DNA from: CAVRXQ01 sp963831155
Lineage (GTDB): Bacteria > Actinomycetota > Acidimicrobiia > Acidimicrobiales > Bog-793
Direction: 5' to 3'
NCBI GenBank assembly: GCA_963831155.1
Contig: CAWHOY010000005.1
Span: 744,001 to 808,000 of the forward strand
Length of the DNA stretch: 64,000 bases
Both the position numbers and the translations under genes were made by a program. Positions 1-7,925 of the stretch are shown in pieces (position 1 is the stretch's first letter; each line of letters begins with the position of its first letter). The notes under the pieces were generated by a model, which did no database searches, had not been told where the DNA came from, and saw only the letters and a program-made list of their open reading frames with translations.

Positions 1-109
1 GATCCGACGCGAAAAACTCCCGTAAATGCACCTCGCGGTCGGTGCCGCGATGCTCGGCGAGGGTGAACCACTCCGGGGTTGTCGTCGCGTCGACGGTCTC
101 GGGGATCAC
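1..109 (-). CDS. pgi: Glucose-6-phosphate isomerase, N-terminal fragment (runs off the window)
   Basis: Partial gene; only the first 36 codons lie in the window. It begins with GTG at 109-107, which overlaps the TGA stop of gnd (GTGA), so the two are probably translationally coupled. The visible peptide contains TPEWFTLAEHRGT and later VHLREFFASD, which resembles the start of actinobacterial phosphoglucose isomerases. The enzyme interconverts glucose-6-phosphate and fructose-6-phosphate, which fits a neighbour in the pentose phosphate pathway. Identification rests on a short stretch and the context, so it is moderately sure; the rest of the gene lies left of position 1. Confidence 0.6.
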   Translation of the reverse strand, partial: MIPETVDATTTPEWFTLAEHRGTDREVHLREFFASD

Positions 110-1119
110 CCCTTTTTCTCCTCGTGGCCCCCGAATGCCTTGCGTTGTGCCGATTCCACCTTGTCGGCGAAGAGCGCCGCGCCCTGGGAACCGAAGCGCG
201 AGTACAACGCTGCCGTAAGCAGCGTCGCCGGTACGCCCTCGTCGATCGAGGCGAGGCTCGTCCAACGACCCTCGCCGGAATCGGAAACGCGCCCTTCGAA
301 CTGACTGAGTTGCGGGTCTGCGTAAAGGGCTTCCGCGGTGAGATCGAGCAACCATGAGGCAATGACGCTGCCGCGTCGCCACACCTCCGCGACCTCGGGC
401 AGGTCAAGGTCGTACCGGTAGTACTTCGGATCGCGCATCGGCGCCGTCTCGGCATCGTCTTGTTGGACCTTCGAACCCACGTTCGCGTTCTTCAGGATGT
501 TCAGGCCCTCCGCGTACGCGCCCATCACTGCGTACTCGATCCCGTTGTGGACCATCTTCACAAAATGTCCGGCACCATTCGGTCCACAGTGCAGCCAACC
601 CTGCTCTGAAGGCGCGAAGGCACCTGAGCGTCCCGGGGTCCGTGCAACATCTCCCGGGCCCGGCGCGAGCGCCTCGAAGATCGGGGCGAGTCGCTGCACT
701 GCATCGTCGTCGCCGCCGACCATGAGACAGAACCCTCGTTCAAGGCCCCAAACGCCGCCGCTCGTTCCCGCGTCGACGTAGTGCAGTCCTTTCTTTCGCA
801 GTTCCTCCGCCCGGTCGATGTCGTCGCGGTAATAGGAATTGCCGCCGTCGATCAAAGTGTCGCCCGCATCGAGGTGATCGGCGATGCTGTCGATCGTCTT
901 CCCCGTCACCCCCGCCGGCACCATCATCCAGACGTTGCGCGGAGTCTTGAGGATTTTCACGAACTCTTCGACCGAGTGAGCGCCGATGGCGCCTTCGTGG
1001 GCCATGTTGTTGACGGCGTCGGCGTTGAGGTCGTAGACGACGCACTCGTGTCCCGCTTTCATCAATCGGCGGACCATGTTCGCCCCCATCCGCCCCAAGC
1101 CGACCATGCCGAGTTGCAT
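106..1119 (-). CDS. gnd: 6-phosphogluconate dehydrogenase, decarboxylating
   Basis: Oxidative pentose phosphate pathway enzyme converting 6-phosphogluconate to ribulose-5-phosphate, CO2 and reduced cofactor. The 337-residue length matches the short GndA/YqeC-type subfamily (often NAD-linked) rather than the 470-residue type. The N-terminal Rossmann motif GLGRMGANM (residues 7-15), DGGNSYYRDD (91-100) and the catalytic helix HFVKMVHNGIEY (K188, N192) are present. The frame stays open upstream, but the ATG at 1119 is chosen because AGGAGG lies 5 bases before it and the cofactor fold starts at once. The stop overlaps the pgi start. It is divergent from the quinone oxidoreductase at 1324. Confidence 0.93.
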   Translation of the reverse strand: MQLGMVGLGRMGANMVRRLMKAGHECVVYDLNADAVNNMAHEGAIGAHSVEEFVKILKTPRNVWMMVPAGVTGKTIDSIADHLDAGDTLIDGGNSYYRDDIDRAEELRKKGLHYVDAGTSGGVWGLERGFCLMVGGDDDAVQRLAPIFEALAPGPGDVARTPGRSGAFAPSEQGWLHCGPNGAGHFVKMVHNGIEYAVMGAYAEGLNILKNANVGSKVQQDDAETAPMRDPKYYRYDLDLPEVAEVWRRGSVIASWLLDLTAEALYADPQLSQFEGRVSDSGEGRWTSLASIDEGVPATLLTAALYSRFGSQGAALFADKVESAQRKAFGGHEEKKG

Positions 1120-1323
1120 GTGTTCCTCCTGAGTTGAGGACTGATCCGCTCGACTGCGGAGATGACGCCGCGAACCTATCGAGGAACGCCGGCGGACCGC
1201 ATTCGCCGACGCGCGCAACGCAGCGACATCGACCGGTCGCGCTCCCAGACGATCGCCCCCTCCCGGGCCGGAGCCGCTCGCCCCGGGTACGGTTCGAGTC
1301 GAGGCAAAAACAAGGAGGTTTCC

Positions 1324-2295
1324 GTGCGCGCGGTCGTGGTTACTCGCTTCGGCGGACCGGAAGTCCTTCAAATCAAAGATCTCCCCGATCCGACGCCATC
1401 GTCGGGCGAGCTGCTCGTCCACGTCGAGACCGCTGGCGTCAACTACATGGACGTCTACGGCCGCCTTGGCCGACCCCCGTACAACCGCGACGTGCCCTTC
1501 GTGCTCGGGGCCGAAGGCGCGGGGACCGTGCTCGAGATCGGGCCGGACGCGTCGGGATTTGCCGCCGGAGATCGCGTCGCGTGGATCGAGGCGCCCGGCA
1601 GTTACGCGGAGGAGGTCGTCGTGAAGGCGATCCGCGCGTTTCGCATCCCCGACGACGTCTCGTTCGCCGAGGCCGCGGCGGCGATGCTCCAGGGGCTGAC
1701 CGCGCACTACCTCACGGTCAGCACCTACGTCGTGGACGCGGAGGACGTCATCGCGGTGCACGCCGCGGCGGGCGGAGTGGGTCGACTCATCGTGCAGTTC
1801 GCGAAACAACTCGGTGCATCCGTCGTCGCGACCACCTCAACCCCAGAAAAAGCTGCCATCGCCCGGGCGGCCGGAGCCGACTTCGTCGTTTCCTACGACG
1901 ACTTCTCCGGCGAGGTCGGCCGGGTGACGAACGATTGCGGGGTCGCCGTCGTCTACGACGGGGTCGGCGCGGCGACCTTCGAGATGAGTCTCGACGCCCT
2001 CCGCCGTCGTGGCTATCTCGTCTTGTTCGGGGCGGCGAGCGGTCCGGTGCCGCCCTTCGACCTCGCCCGGCTCGCGCAGCGCGGGTCCCTGTACGTCACC
2101 CGGCCGATGCTCGGCGCCTACGTCGCGGGCGACGGTGAATTCGCCTGGCGTTGCCGCGAGCTTTTCGCGGCACTGGAACAGGGTTGGCTCAAGGTTGAGA
2201 TCGGCGGGACGTACCCGCTCGCGGACGCCTCGCGTGCGCACTCCGACCTCGAGGGCCGCCACACGACCGGCAAACTCCTCCTCACCACCAACTGA
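1324..2295 (+). CDS. NADPH:quinone oxidoreductase / zinc-free alcohol dehydrogenase-like protein
   Basis: Medium-chain dehydrogenase/reductase of the quinone oxidoreductase (QOR) type, 323 residues, cytoplasmic. It opens MRAVVVTRFGGPEVL, has the GAEGAGTV segment of the GroES-like domain, AAAMLQGLTAHYL before the cofactor domain, and the nucleotide motif HAAAGGVGRLIVQFAK. No cysteine-rich structural zinc loop is seen, as expected for QORs. GTG at 1324 is preferred over an upstream in-frame start at 1162 because AAGGAGG lies at 1312-1318 and homologues begin at this residue. Likely reduces quinones or conjugated carbonyls; exact substrate unknown. Confidence 0.88.
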   Translation: MRAVVVTRFGGPEVLQIKDLPDPTPSSGELLVHVETAGVNYMDVYGRLGRPPYNRDVPFVLGAEGAGTVLEIGPDASGFAAGDRVAWIEAPGSYAEEVVVKAIRAFRIPDDVSFAEAAAAMLQGLTAHYLTVSTYVVDAEDVIAVHAAAGGVGRLIVQFAKQLGASVVATTSTPEKAAIARAAGADFVVSYDDFSGEVGRVTNDCGVAVVYDGVGAATFEMSLDALRRRGYLVLFGAASGPVPPFDLARLAQRGSLYVTRPMLGAYVAGDGEFAWRCRELFAALEQGWLKVEIGGTYPLADASRAHSDLEGRHTTGKLLLTTN

Positions 2296-2318
2296 CGCTC
2301 CGTTTTGACTGCGGACCG

Positions 2319-3146
2319 TCAACTCGCCCGTCGGTACGCCCGCACCGCAAGCGGCACGAAGACCGCGACGATGCCGGCCAGCCAGAGGGTGCTCTGCCAG
2401 GCGTGGAGGCCGAGCGACCCACCGAGGGCAAGTGCGCGCATCTCGTCGATGACGATCGTCACCGGTTGGTTCTTGGCGAACGCCTGCAGCCATCCGGGCA
2501 TCGAAGATACGGGGACGAAGGCGGCGCTCACGAACGTGAGCGGGAACAGCCACACGAGGCCGAACGATCCGACTGATTCCTCATCCTTGATGGCGAGGCC
2601 GACGAAAGCGCTCACGGTGCAAATCGTCACGCCGAAGGCGACACCGAACACCACCATCAGCACAGCGGGAAGCGCACCGTTCTGAAACCGGAATCCCACC
2701 GCGTATCCGACCGCCAAGATGACGAGCAACGTGATGATGATCCGGACGGTGTCGGCGACCAAGCGCCCGAGCAGAACGGCCGAGCGAGCCATCGGCATCG
2801 CTCTGAAACGGTCAATCACACCTTTCTGCAACTGCCTGGCGAGCGAAATGGCCGTCCCAAACGAGGCAAAGGCGGCGGTCTGGGCGATGATGCCGGGCAT
2901 GAGGAAGCTCACGTACCCTCCCTTGACCGCGACGGGGATGGCGCCACCGAACACGTAGACGAAGAGCAACACGAACATCACCGGCTGGATGATCGTGAAG
3001 AACAAGTAGGCGGGATTGCGCATCCAGATAAGGAGATCCCGTCGGGTGAGCGTCAACGTGTCGGCGAGACCAAACCGCATTCGGCGAGCCGCAGGTGGGC
3101 TCGGAATGTCGAGCGCTTCGAGCGGTGCCAGCGTGGTCGTCGTCAT
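2319..3146 (-). CDS. ABC-2 type transporter permease (DrrB-like)
   Basis: Integral membrane subunit of a two-gene drug or lipid exporter. The 275-residue protein has a short cytoplasmic N terminus, then six hydrophobic segments; the family pattern RDLLIWMRNPAYLFFTIIQP and the mid-protein RFRAMPMARSAVLLGR segment are typical of daunorubicin-resistance-type permeases. Its ATG overlaps the stop of the ATPase gene by 4 bp (ATGA, 3143-3146), so both are made from one transcript, probably from the promoter near 4424. Substrate cannot be predicted. Confidence 0.9.
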   Translation of the reverse strand: MTTTTLAPLEALDIPSPPAARRMRFGLADTLTLTRRDLLIWMRNPAYLFFTIIQPVMFVLLFVYVFGGAIPVAVKGGYVSFLMPGIIAQTAAFASFGTAISLARQLQKGVIDRFRAMPMARSAVLLGRLVADTVRIIITLLVILAVGYAVGFRFQNGALPAVLMVVFGVAFGVTICTVSAFVGLAIKDEESVGSFGLVWLFPLTFVSAAFVPVSSMPGWLQAFAKNQPVTIVIDEMRALALGGSLGLHAWQSTLWLAGIVAVFVPLAVRAYRRAS

Positions 3147-4264
3147 GACGTTGCCGATCGGTGCCGGCCGCCGGATCTGCGTCGATCTGCGGAAGTGATC
3201 GATGGTGCCTCCTCCGCAGCATGTCCGGTGAGAGCCATGAACACGTCGTCGAGGGACGGGCGCCGGATACCGAGCCCTTCGGTGTCGACGCCCAGCGCGT
3301 CGAGGCGCCGGACGGTCTCGACGAGCGCGTGCGAGCCACCGTCTCCGACCCGCAGGCTGAGGCGGCCGGTCTCGGAGTCGACCACGGGCTCGGCTTCCGA
3401 TAACGCACCCACTGCCTCGGCTGCCTCGCCCACGCGAGACCGCTCGACGACAGCGAATTCGAGAACGTCGCCGCCGATCCGGTTCTTGAGCTCAGCGGCG
3501 GTGCCCGCTGCGATCACCCGGCCGCGGTCGATGACGACGATCTCGTCCGCGAGCTCATCGGCCTCGTCGAGATACTGGGTGGTGAGAAGCAGTGTCGTGC
3601 CGACGGCCACGAGCTCCCGGATGACGTCCCACATGCCAAGGCGGCTCCTCGGATCAAGACCGGTCGTCGGCTCGTCGAGAAAGAGCACCTGCGGCGTGGC
3701 GACGAGGCTCAGCGCGAGATCGAGCCGGCGCTGCATGCCGCCCGAATAACCCTTGGTGGACCGATCAGCCGCCTCCACGAGGTCGAAGCGCTCGAGCAGC
3801 TCGGCGGCGCGTCGCTTCCGAGTCGCCGGATCGAGGTGGTAAAGGCGGCCCATGATCTCGAGGTTCTCACGCCCGGTCAGCTCCTCTTGGATCGCAGCGG
3901 ATTGACCGGCGAGGCCGATGATCTCTCGCACCGCGGCGGGCGAGCGGACGACATCACGACCCTCGACGAGCGCTCGCCCCCGATCGGGCTGCAGCAACGT
4001 GGTTAGGATCTTCACCGCGGTCGTTTTCCCGGCGCCGTTCGGTCCGAGAAGACCAAGAACCTTCCCCCTCTCGACGACGAGATCGATCCCGCAGAGCGCC
4101 TGAACCTCGCCGAAGGACTTGTGGACGTCCTCGACGAAGATTGCTGGCCCCCGCCACTGCTTTCTTGTGGTCGCGTCCATCAATACGGTCGTCGGTCGAT
4201 GTCGATCCGCGTGTGCTGAACCGTGGGCCTCTGCGGTGCCACCGGTTGTGTGTTCGTCGCCCAC
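3143..4264 (-). CDS. ABC transporter ATP-binding protein (DrrA-like)
   Basis: Cytoplasmic ATPase of the exporter with the permease at 2319. Walker A GPNGAGKT (about residues 74-81), signature YSGGMQRRLDLA, Walker B LFLDEPTTGLDP, and a DrrA-type C-terminal extension ending in a RRPSLDDVFMALTG motif that couples to the permease. GTG at 4264 is used (weak GGAAAG upstream); a second possible start is ATG at 4180, which would remove a polar 28-residue His-rich leader. The promoter prediction at 4396-4424 leaves a roughly 125-nt leader. Likely controlled by the divergent HTH protein. Confidence 0.9.
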   Translation of the reverse strand: MGDEHTTGGTAEAHGSAHADRHRPTTVLMDATTRKQWRGPAIFVEDVHKSFGEVQALCGIDLVVERGKVLGLLGPNGAGKTTAVKILTTLLQPDRGRALVEGRDVVRSPAAVREIIGLAGQSAAIQEELTGRENLEIMGRLYHLDPATRKRRAAELLERFDLVEAADRSTKGYSGGMQRRLDLALSLVATPQVLFLDEPTTGLDPRSRLGMWDVIRELVAVGTTLLLTTQYLDEADELADEIVVIDRGRVIAAGTAAELKNRIGGDVLEFAVVERSRVGEAAEAVGALSEAEPVVDSETGRLSLRVGDGGSHALVETVRRLDALGVDTEGLGIRRPSLDDVFMALTGHAAEEAPSITSADRRRSGGRHRSATS

Positions 4265-4391
4265 TCTTTCCGCCCTTCAGTAAATCGACAGGTCGCCGCG
4301 CGCCAAGGACGAAACCTCGGCTCCCGCGTTGGCGCTGATGCGGGGCAACAGATAAACCGCCCCGGCAAACGAGTGATCGATCACGCGCCGC

Positions 4392-4436
4392 GTCAAGGTT
4401 ACCTTGACAGACTGGGCGTGTCAAGGTAACCTTGAC
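4392..4436. promoter_or_regulatory. Paired palindromic operators with overlapping divergent promoters
   Basis: Two 17-bp palindromes, GTCAAGGT-N-ACCTTGAC, at 4392-4408 (centre T) and 4420-4436 (centre A), centres 28 bp apart. Their geometry builds the same promoter on each strand: plus TTGACA 4404-4409, 17-bp spacer, TAACCT 4427-4432; minus TTGACA 4424-4419, 17-bp spacer, TAACCT 4401-4396. A dimeric repressor on either palindrome would cover a -35 of one promoter and a -10 of the other. Seen directly; the regulator identity is inferred. Confidence 0.8.
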
Positions 4437-4483
4437 GAATCGCGAACTCAAAGAACGGCGATCCGCGGGTCGTTCCGCCGCTG

Positions 4484-4810
4484 ATGAACGCAACGTGGGA
4501 AACCGCCCTTTCTGACCCCGACCCCCTCGTCGCCCTCGGCGCAACCCGAGCCCTCGTGGGCCTCCTGTCCACTTGGGAAGCCAAGCTCGCCGGCGAGGCG
4601 GTGGCGGAGGGGGCCACGTGGGAGGCAATCGGAAGTTCGGTCGGAGTCAGTCGCCAAGCAGCGTGGGAGCGTTTTCACGGCGACGTCGCCGACTTCAAAC
4701 GTCAGATCAAAACGGACTTCCACGCGCTCAAGAACGCGCACCGACAAGAGATGCTCGCGTTCCGAGACGACGTCAAGCGGATCGCGAGAGAGCACCGACG
4801 CTCGCGCTGA
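4484..4810 (+). CDS. Small helix-turn-helix DNA-binding protein, putative regulator of the divergent exporter
   Basis: 108 residues. A central helix-turn-helix reads WEAIGSSVGVSRQAAWERF (about residues 46-64), close to region-4-like or Psq-like HTHs of small actinobacterial proteins; the rest is a charged helix ending KRIAREHRRSR. It lies about 45 bp downstream of the predicted plus-strand promoter inside the operator pair, opposite the DrrAB exporter, the usual arrangement for an autoregulated local repressor. No good Shine-Dalgarno precedes ATG 4484. No ligand domain is visible, so what it senses, if anything, is unknown. Confidence 0.65.
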   Translation: MNATWETALSDPDPLVALGATRALVGLLSTWEAKLAGEAVAEGATWEAIGSSVGVSRQAAWERFHGDVADFKRQIKTDFHALKNAHRQEMLAFRDDVKRIAREHRRSR

Positions 4811-5011
4811 GGCGCAAGTCTTTGGAGGGCTCAAAACTATTGCGCACTAAGCGCGGTGCGATGCTACCCATACGCGGCGAATCAGGAAACGCGACGCCCA
4901 CAACTCCTCGGTCAGTCGGTCGCGCGCTTCGCCTCTTAGCCCGCAAGAACAACTACTTCCCGTGGCACTTCGGTGTCCGACGCCTTGACCTTCAAGCAGT
5001 CGTTTCCCCAT

Positions 5012-6883
5012 TCAGACGCGAGGTCTGAGTGGTTCGCGTGGTGACCGTTTCCAATTGTCGAGCCATTCGGAGAGCTCGGCCGCCGGAAGAGGCTCGCACA
5101 CGGCTTCGCCCTGAGCGAGTTGACAGCCGAAACGCTCAAGCCGACCCATGACCTCCGCGGTCTCGACGCCTTCAGCCACGACATGCTTGCCAAGGTTCAA
5201 CGCGAGCTCGATCGTCGAGCGTACGACCTTTTCCTTTTTGGGGTCGTCAACCATCTCTGTCACGAACGATCGGGCGATCTTGACTTCTGTGATCGGAAGG
5301 CGCGTCAGATAGGTCAGGGATGAATAGCCGCTTCCGAATCCGTCGATCGAAAGGAGGACGCCGAGTTCCTTCAGCCGTGCGAGCACATGCTCAGCGCGCC
5401 GTGGTTGGACGATGAAGGAGCTTTCGGTGATCTCAAGCTTGAGGCGTTCCGGCGAAATCCCATGTCGGTGCAGAAGAGCGGCGACGTCGTTGGGAAGGTT
5501 CTCGTCGATCAGGTTTCGTGTAGCGAGGTTCACGCTCACGGTGAGAACAACGCCCCGATCCTCCCACTCTCGACATTGCCTCAACGCCTCGTCAAGCACG
5601 AATTGAGTGAGCTGCTTGATGAGGCTGGTCTCCTGGACGATCGGGACAAACGAATCAGGTTGAATCAAACCGCGTCTTGGATGCAGCCAGCGGATGAGCG
5701 CCTCTACCGACGGCACATCGCCTGTCGTGAGGTTCATCTGCGGCTGGAAATACAACAGGAGCTCACCTCGCTCCACCGCGCCACGCAACTCTCCGACAAG
5801 GGCGAACATCTCGGAGCGGTTCTCGTCGAGGGTCGGTTCGTACCGCGCAAACTCGCTACCCGTGCTCTTTGCGAAGTACATGGCGACGTCGGCTGCACGC
5901 AGCAGCGCGTCGACGTTGTCTCCGTCTTCGGGAAAATAAGCCGCGCCGACGCACATGTCGATGTTCAGTGGGAAGTCATCCACAAACACCGGGGCGACTA
6001 GCAAGGCCTGGAGTCTCGACGCGAAGTCCGCAGCAGCTGCGTGAGAGGCGTTTGGCATCAGGATCGCGAACTCGTCTCCGCCGATTCGCGCGACCAAATC
6101 GCATTGTCGGGCAGCCTCCCGGAGTCGCCCCGCCAGTTGCTGCAGCACACGGTCGCCGGCGTCGTGACCAAGGAGGTCATTGATTTCCTTGAAGTGATCC
6201 ACGTCGACTGCGAGGACCCCGAAGATCCGGTCCACCCCGCTGCTCGTCTTGCACTCGTTGTTGAGTCGATCGAAGAACAGCGCGCGGTTTGGCAGTCCTG
6301 TCAGCCGGTCATACGTGGCCTCTTGTCGCATTTCTTGCTCGGCGACTCGGCGAGCGACCTCGGCGGAATGTTGTGCCGTCACGTCACGGACGATCACACA
6401 CACTGTTGTTGCGATATGACCGGGCGACGCTATCGGCGACATCCTCGCCTGGAACCAGCGGATGCCAGCTGGCACCGTCAAGCAATAATCGACGATGTGC
6501 GGCTTCTCTGTCTTGAGCGTCTGACGAATGGCTCTCACCAAACGTTGCCCAATCTCTTTGCCTAAGGCGTCGCAGACCGTCCGTCCAACGAGTTCTTCGC
6601 GCGGTGCAATCAGAAGACTTTTCTGGTTCGTCCAGACGTCGAGATACGTCCCATTCCGGTCATATTCAAAGACAACATCGCCGGCAGAAGTCAGCCAGGC
6701 TTGAAGTCTCGCATCGCTCTTGCGTACGACTCGCTTAAGCCGTCGTACTTCGCCCGTGAGATCCCGAGTGTCCGAGGGGGAACCTTGTTGCCGCAGTTCA
6801 CCACCATCACTGGCCGACCCCCTGCGGGTGCGCGACAGTTTGGCCGGCGACTTATCGCCGACCTGCTTCTCATCCGGAGCCAT
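5012..6883 (-). CDS. PAS-GGDEF-EAL cyclic-di-GMP signalling protein with a degenerate EAL loop
   Basis: About 623 residues: polar N terminus, PAS domain (roughly 60-170), GGDEF (about 185-345), EAL (about 365-610). The cyclase half looks active: DVDHFKEIND, an intact IGGDEF, and an RQCD inhibitory I-site five residues before it. In the EAL half EALIRW, LEITES and VAEGVET are kept, but the metal-binding loop reads SIDGFGSGYSS where active phosphodiesterases have DDFG; the second Asp is Gly. The later VKIARSF also lacks the usual Asp. So it probably makes c-di-GMP, and the EAL half may only bind it. No transmembrane segment is seen, so it is cytoplasmic. Start uncertain: ATG 6883, or TTG 6901. 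Confidence 0.88.
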   Translation of the reverse strand: MAPDEKQVGDKSPAKLSRTRRGSASDGGELRQQGSPSDTRDLTGEVRRLKRVVRKSDARLQAWLTSAGDVVFEYDRNGTYLDVWTNQKSLLIAPREELVGRTVCDALGKEIGQRLVRAIRQTLKTEKPHIVDYCLTVPAGIRWFQARMSPIASPGHIATTVCVIVRDVTAQHSAEVARRVAEQEMRQEATYDRLTGLPNRALFFDRLNNECKTSSGVDRIFGVLAVDVDHFKEINDLLGHDAGDRVLQQLAGRLREAARQCDLVARIGGDEFAILMPNASHAAAADFASRLQALLVAPVFVDDFPLNIDMCVGAAYFPEDGDNVDALLRAADVAMYFAKSTGSEFARYEPTLDENRSEMFALVGELRGAVERGELLLYFQPQMNLTTGDVPSVEALIRWLHPRRGLIQPDSFVPIVQETSLIKQLTQFVLDEALRQCREWEDRGVVLTVSVNLATRNLIDENLPNDVAALLHRHGISPERLKLEITESSFIVQPRRAEHVLARLKELGVLLSIDGFGSGYSSLTYLTRLPITEVKIARSFVTEMVDDPKKEKVVRSTIELALNLGKHVVAEGVETAEVMGRLERFGCQLAQGEAVCEPLPAAELSEWLDNWKRSPREPLRPRV

Positions 6884-6901
6884 GGATCTACGCACGGTCA
6901 A

Positions 6902-7220
6902 CCCAACCGCTTCACCACTTCAACTGACGATGACGTGCTGCGTCCAACGGCGACAGGGCCAAAGGACCATCAAATCACAGGGTTTCCAAGTTAGAGCCAG
7001 CGGCAGCTGAGTGCCGTGTGAGCGCGTTTGGCGCACCGCAAAGGCGCACCGAGGGGCGTCTCGCCGAGAGCGGACTGAAGGTCTTCCCGTCTGGCCTCAT
7101 TCGGTCCATGACGATTGCCGGACGTCCACCGGGGCAGGGAACCCGGCAATACCCGCCGCCCGGCAGAGCGATAACTCGGACCCGTCGATTAGTTGCTTTC
7201 CCGCTCGCGCCGCCTGATAG
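6902..7220. other. Intergenic region, no gene recognised
   Basis: 319 bp between the signalling protein and tRNA-Arg. Short open frames exist but show no domain, no ribosome binding site and no coding character; nothing else recognised. Confidence 0.5.
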
Positions 7221-7293
7221 CGCCCCCGGCAGGATTCGAACCTGCGACCATCTGCTTAGAAGGCAGCTGCTCTCTCCACTGAGCTACGGGGGC
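7221..7293 (-). tRNA. tRNA-Arg (anticodon TCT)
   Basis: Read on the minus strand: acceptor GCCCCCG (7293-7287) pairs with CGGGGGC (7228-7222), discriminator G at 7221. D-arm starts TAGCTCAGTGG, anticodon loop CTTCTAA gives TCT, and the T-arm has GGTTCGAATCC. CCA is not encoded. Cloverleaf complete at 73 nt. Confidence 0.93.
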
Positions 7294-7357
7294 GTTCGCT
7301 TCGCGGCGCGAAACGCCTGGCGAATACCTTGTCACGTCGACACTGGATAGGACGCCA

Positions 7358-7714
7358 TTGCATTCCAGAATCGAGATCGGAATCGACAGCTGCGACCCGG
7401 AAGCTGTTGCTCCTTTCTGGGCCGCCGCGCTCGGTTACGAAATCGGCCATCTCGACGCGGATGGCGTCTATCTGTTTCTCGTGCCGCCTGGTCCTAATCA
7501 ACCCGTCGTCTACCTCCAACGGGTGCCAGAGCCGAAATCGACGAAGAACCGCGTCCATCTCGACCTCTTCGTCGATGACCTCGACCATGAGGTCGCGCGC
7601 CTCTCAACTCTCGGTGCGCGCCTCCTCGGCGGGCGGAGTTCGCTCAGCGGTGGCGCGACTTGGCAAGTGATGGTCGATCCGGAAGGGAACGAATTCTGCA
7701 TTTGCGTCGAGTGA
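7358..7714 (+). CDS. VOC/glyoxalase-like domain protein
   Basis: 118 residues forming one glyoxalase/bleomycin-resistance-like unit: opening IEIGIDSCDPEAVAPFWAAA, middle NRVHLDLFVDDLDHEVARL, and the C-terminal VMVDPEGNEFCICVE strand. The metal-type positions (H near residue 2, H in VHLDLF, E at the end) are compatible with the fold. It begins with TTG at 7358 with GGATAGGA 6-14 bases upstream; the start is not certain. Function not predictable beyond the fold. Lies between two tRNA genes, alone. Confidence 0.75.
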   Translation: MHSRIEIGIDSCDPEAVAPFWAAALGYEIGHLDADGVYLFLVPPGPNQPVVYLQRVPEPKSTKNRVHLDLFVDDLDHEVARLSTLGARLLGGRSSLSGGATWQVMVDPEGNEFCICVE

Positions 7715-7797
7715 CGATCCGACGCCGACTCGTCGGTCGCCAGGTCGCGGTGTGCCATGCTGGACGGACGCCGGGTCGCGACAGATCCGATGGCGAC

Positions 7798-7875
7798 GGT
7801 GGCCGTAGCTCAGTTGGTTAGAGCGCCAGGTTGTGGCCCTGGAGGTCGGGGGTTCAAGTCCCCTCGGTCACCCCA
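7798..7875 (+). tRNA. tRNA-His (anticodon GTG)
   Basis: Acceptor GTGGCCG (7799-7805) pairs with CGGTCAC (7865-7871). G at 7798 is the histidine-specific G-1 facing C73 at 7872, and CCA is encoded at 7873-7875. Anticodon stem CCAGG/CCTGG with loop TTGTGGC. The 3' end (7861-7876) is repeated at 9143-9158 beyond an insertion sequence. Confidence 0.94.
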
Positions 7876-7876
7876 A
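7861..7876 (+). repeat. 16-bp direct repeat, left copy (3' end of tRNA-His)
   Basis: Sequence CCCTCGGTCACCCCAA, identical to 9143-9158. It covers the tRNA-His T-arm end, acceptor strand and CCA. It brackets the IS481-type element. Confidence 0.85.
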
Positions 7877-7898
7877 TGCGGTGTCGCGAGACATCCCG

Positions 7899-7924
7899 GA
7901 CACATCTCTCGGGACATCGCGGAC
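7899..7924 (+). repeat. Left terminal inverted repeat of the IS481-type element
   Basis: 26 bp; matches the reverse complement of 9095-9120 at about 20 of 26 positions, including GACATCG and TCTC. Confidence 0.7.
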
Positions 7925-7925
7925 A

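Noticed and set aside
1134..2138. Plus-strand Arg-rich frame over the quinone oxidoreductase
   Set aside because: Out-of-frame shadow with extreme Arg/Gly content and no ribosome binding site.
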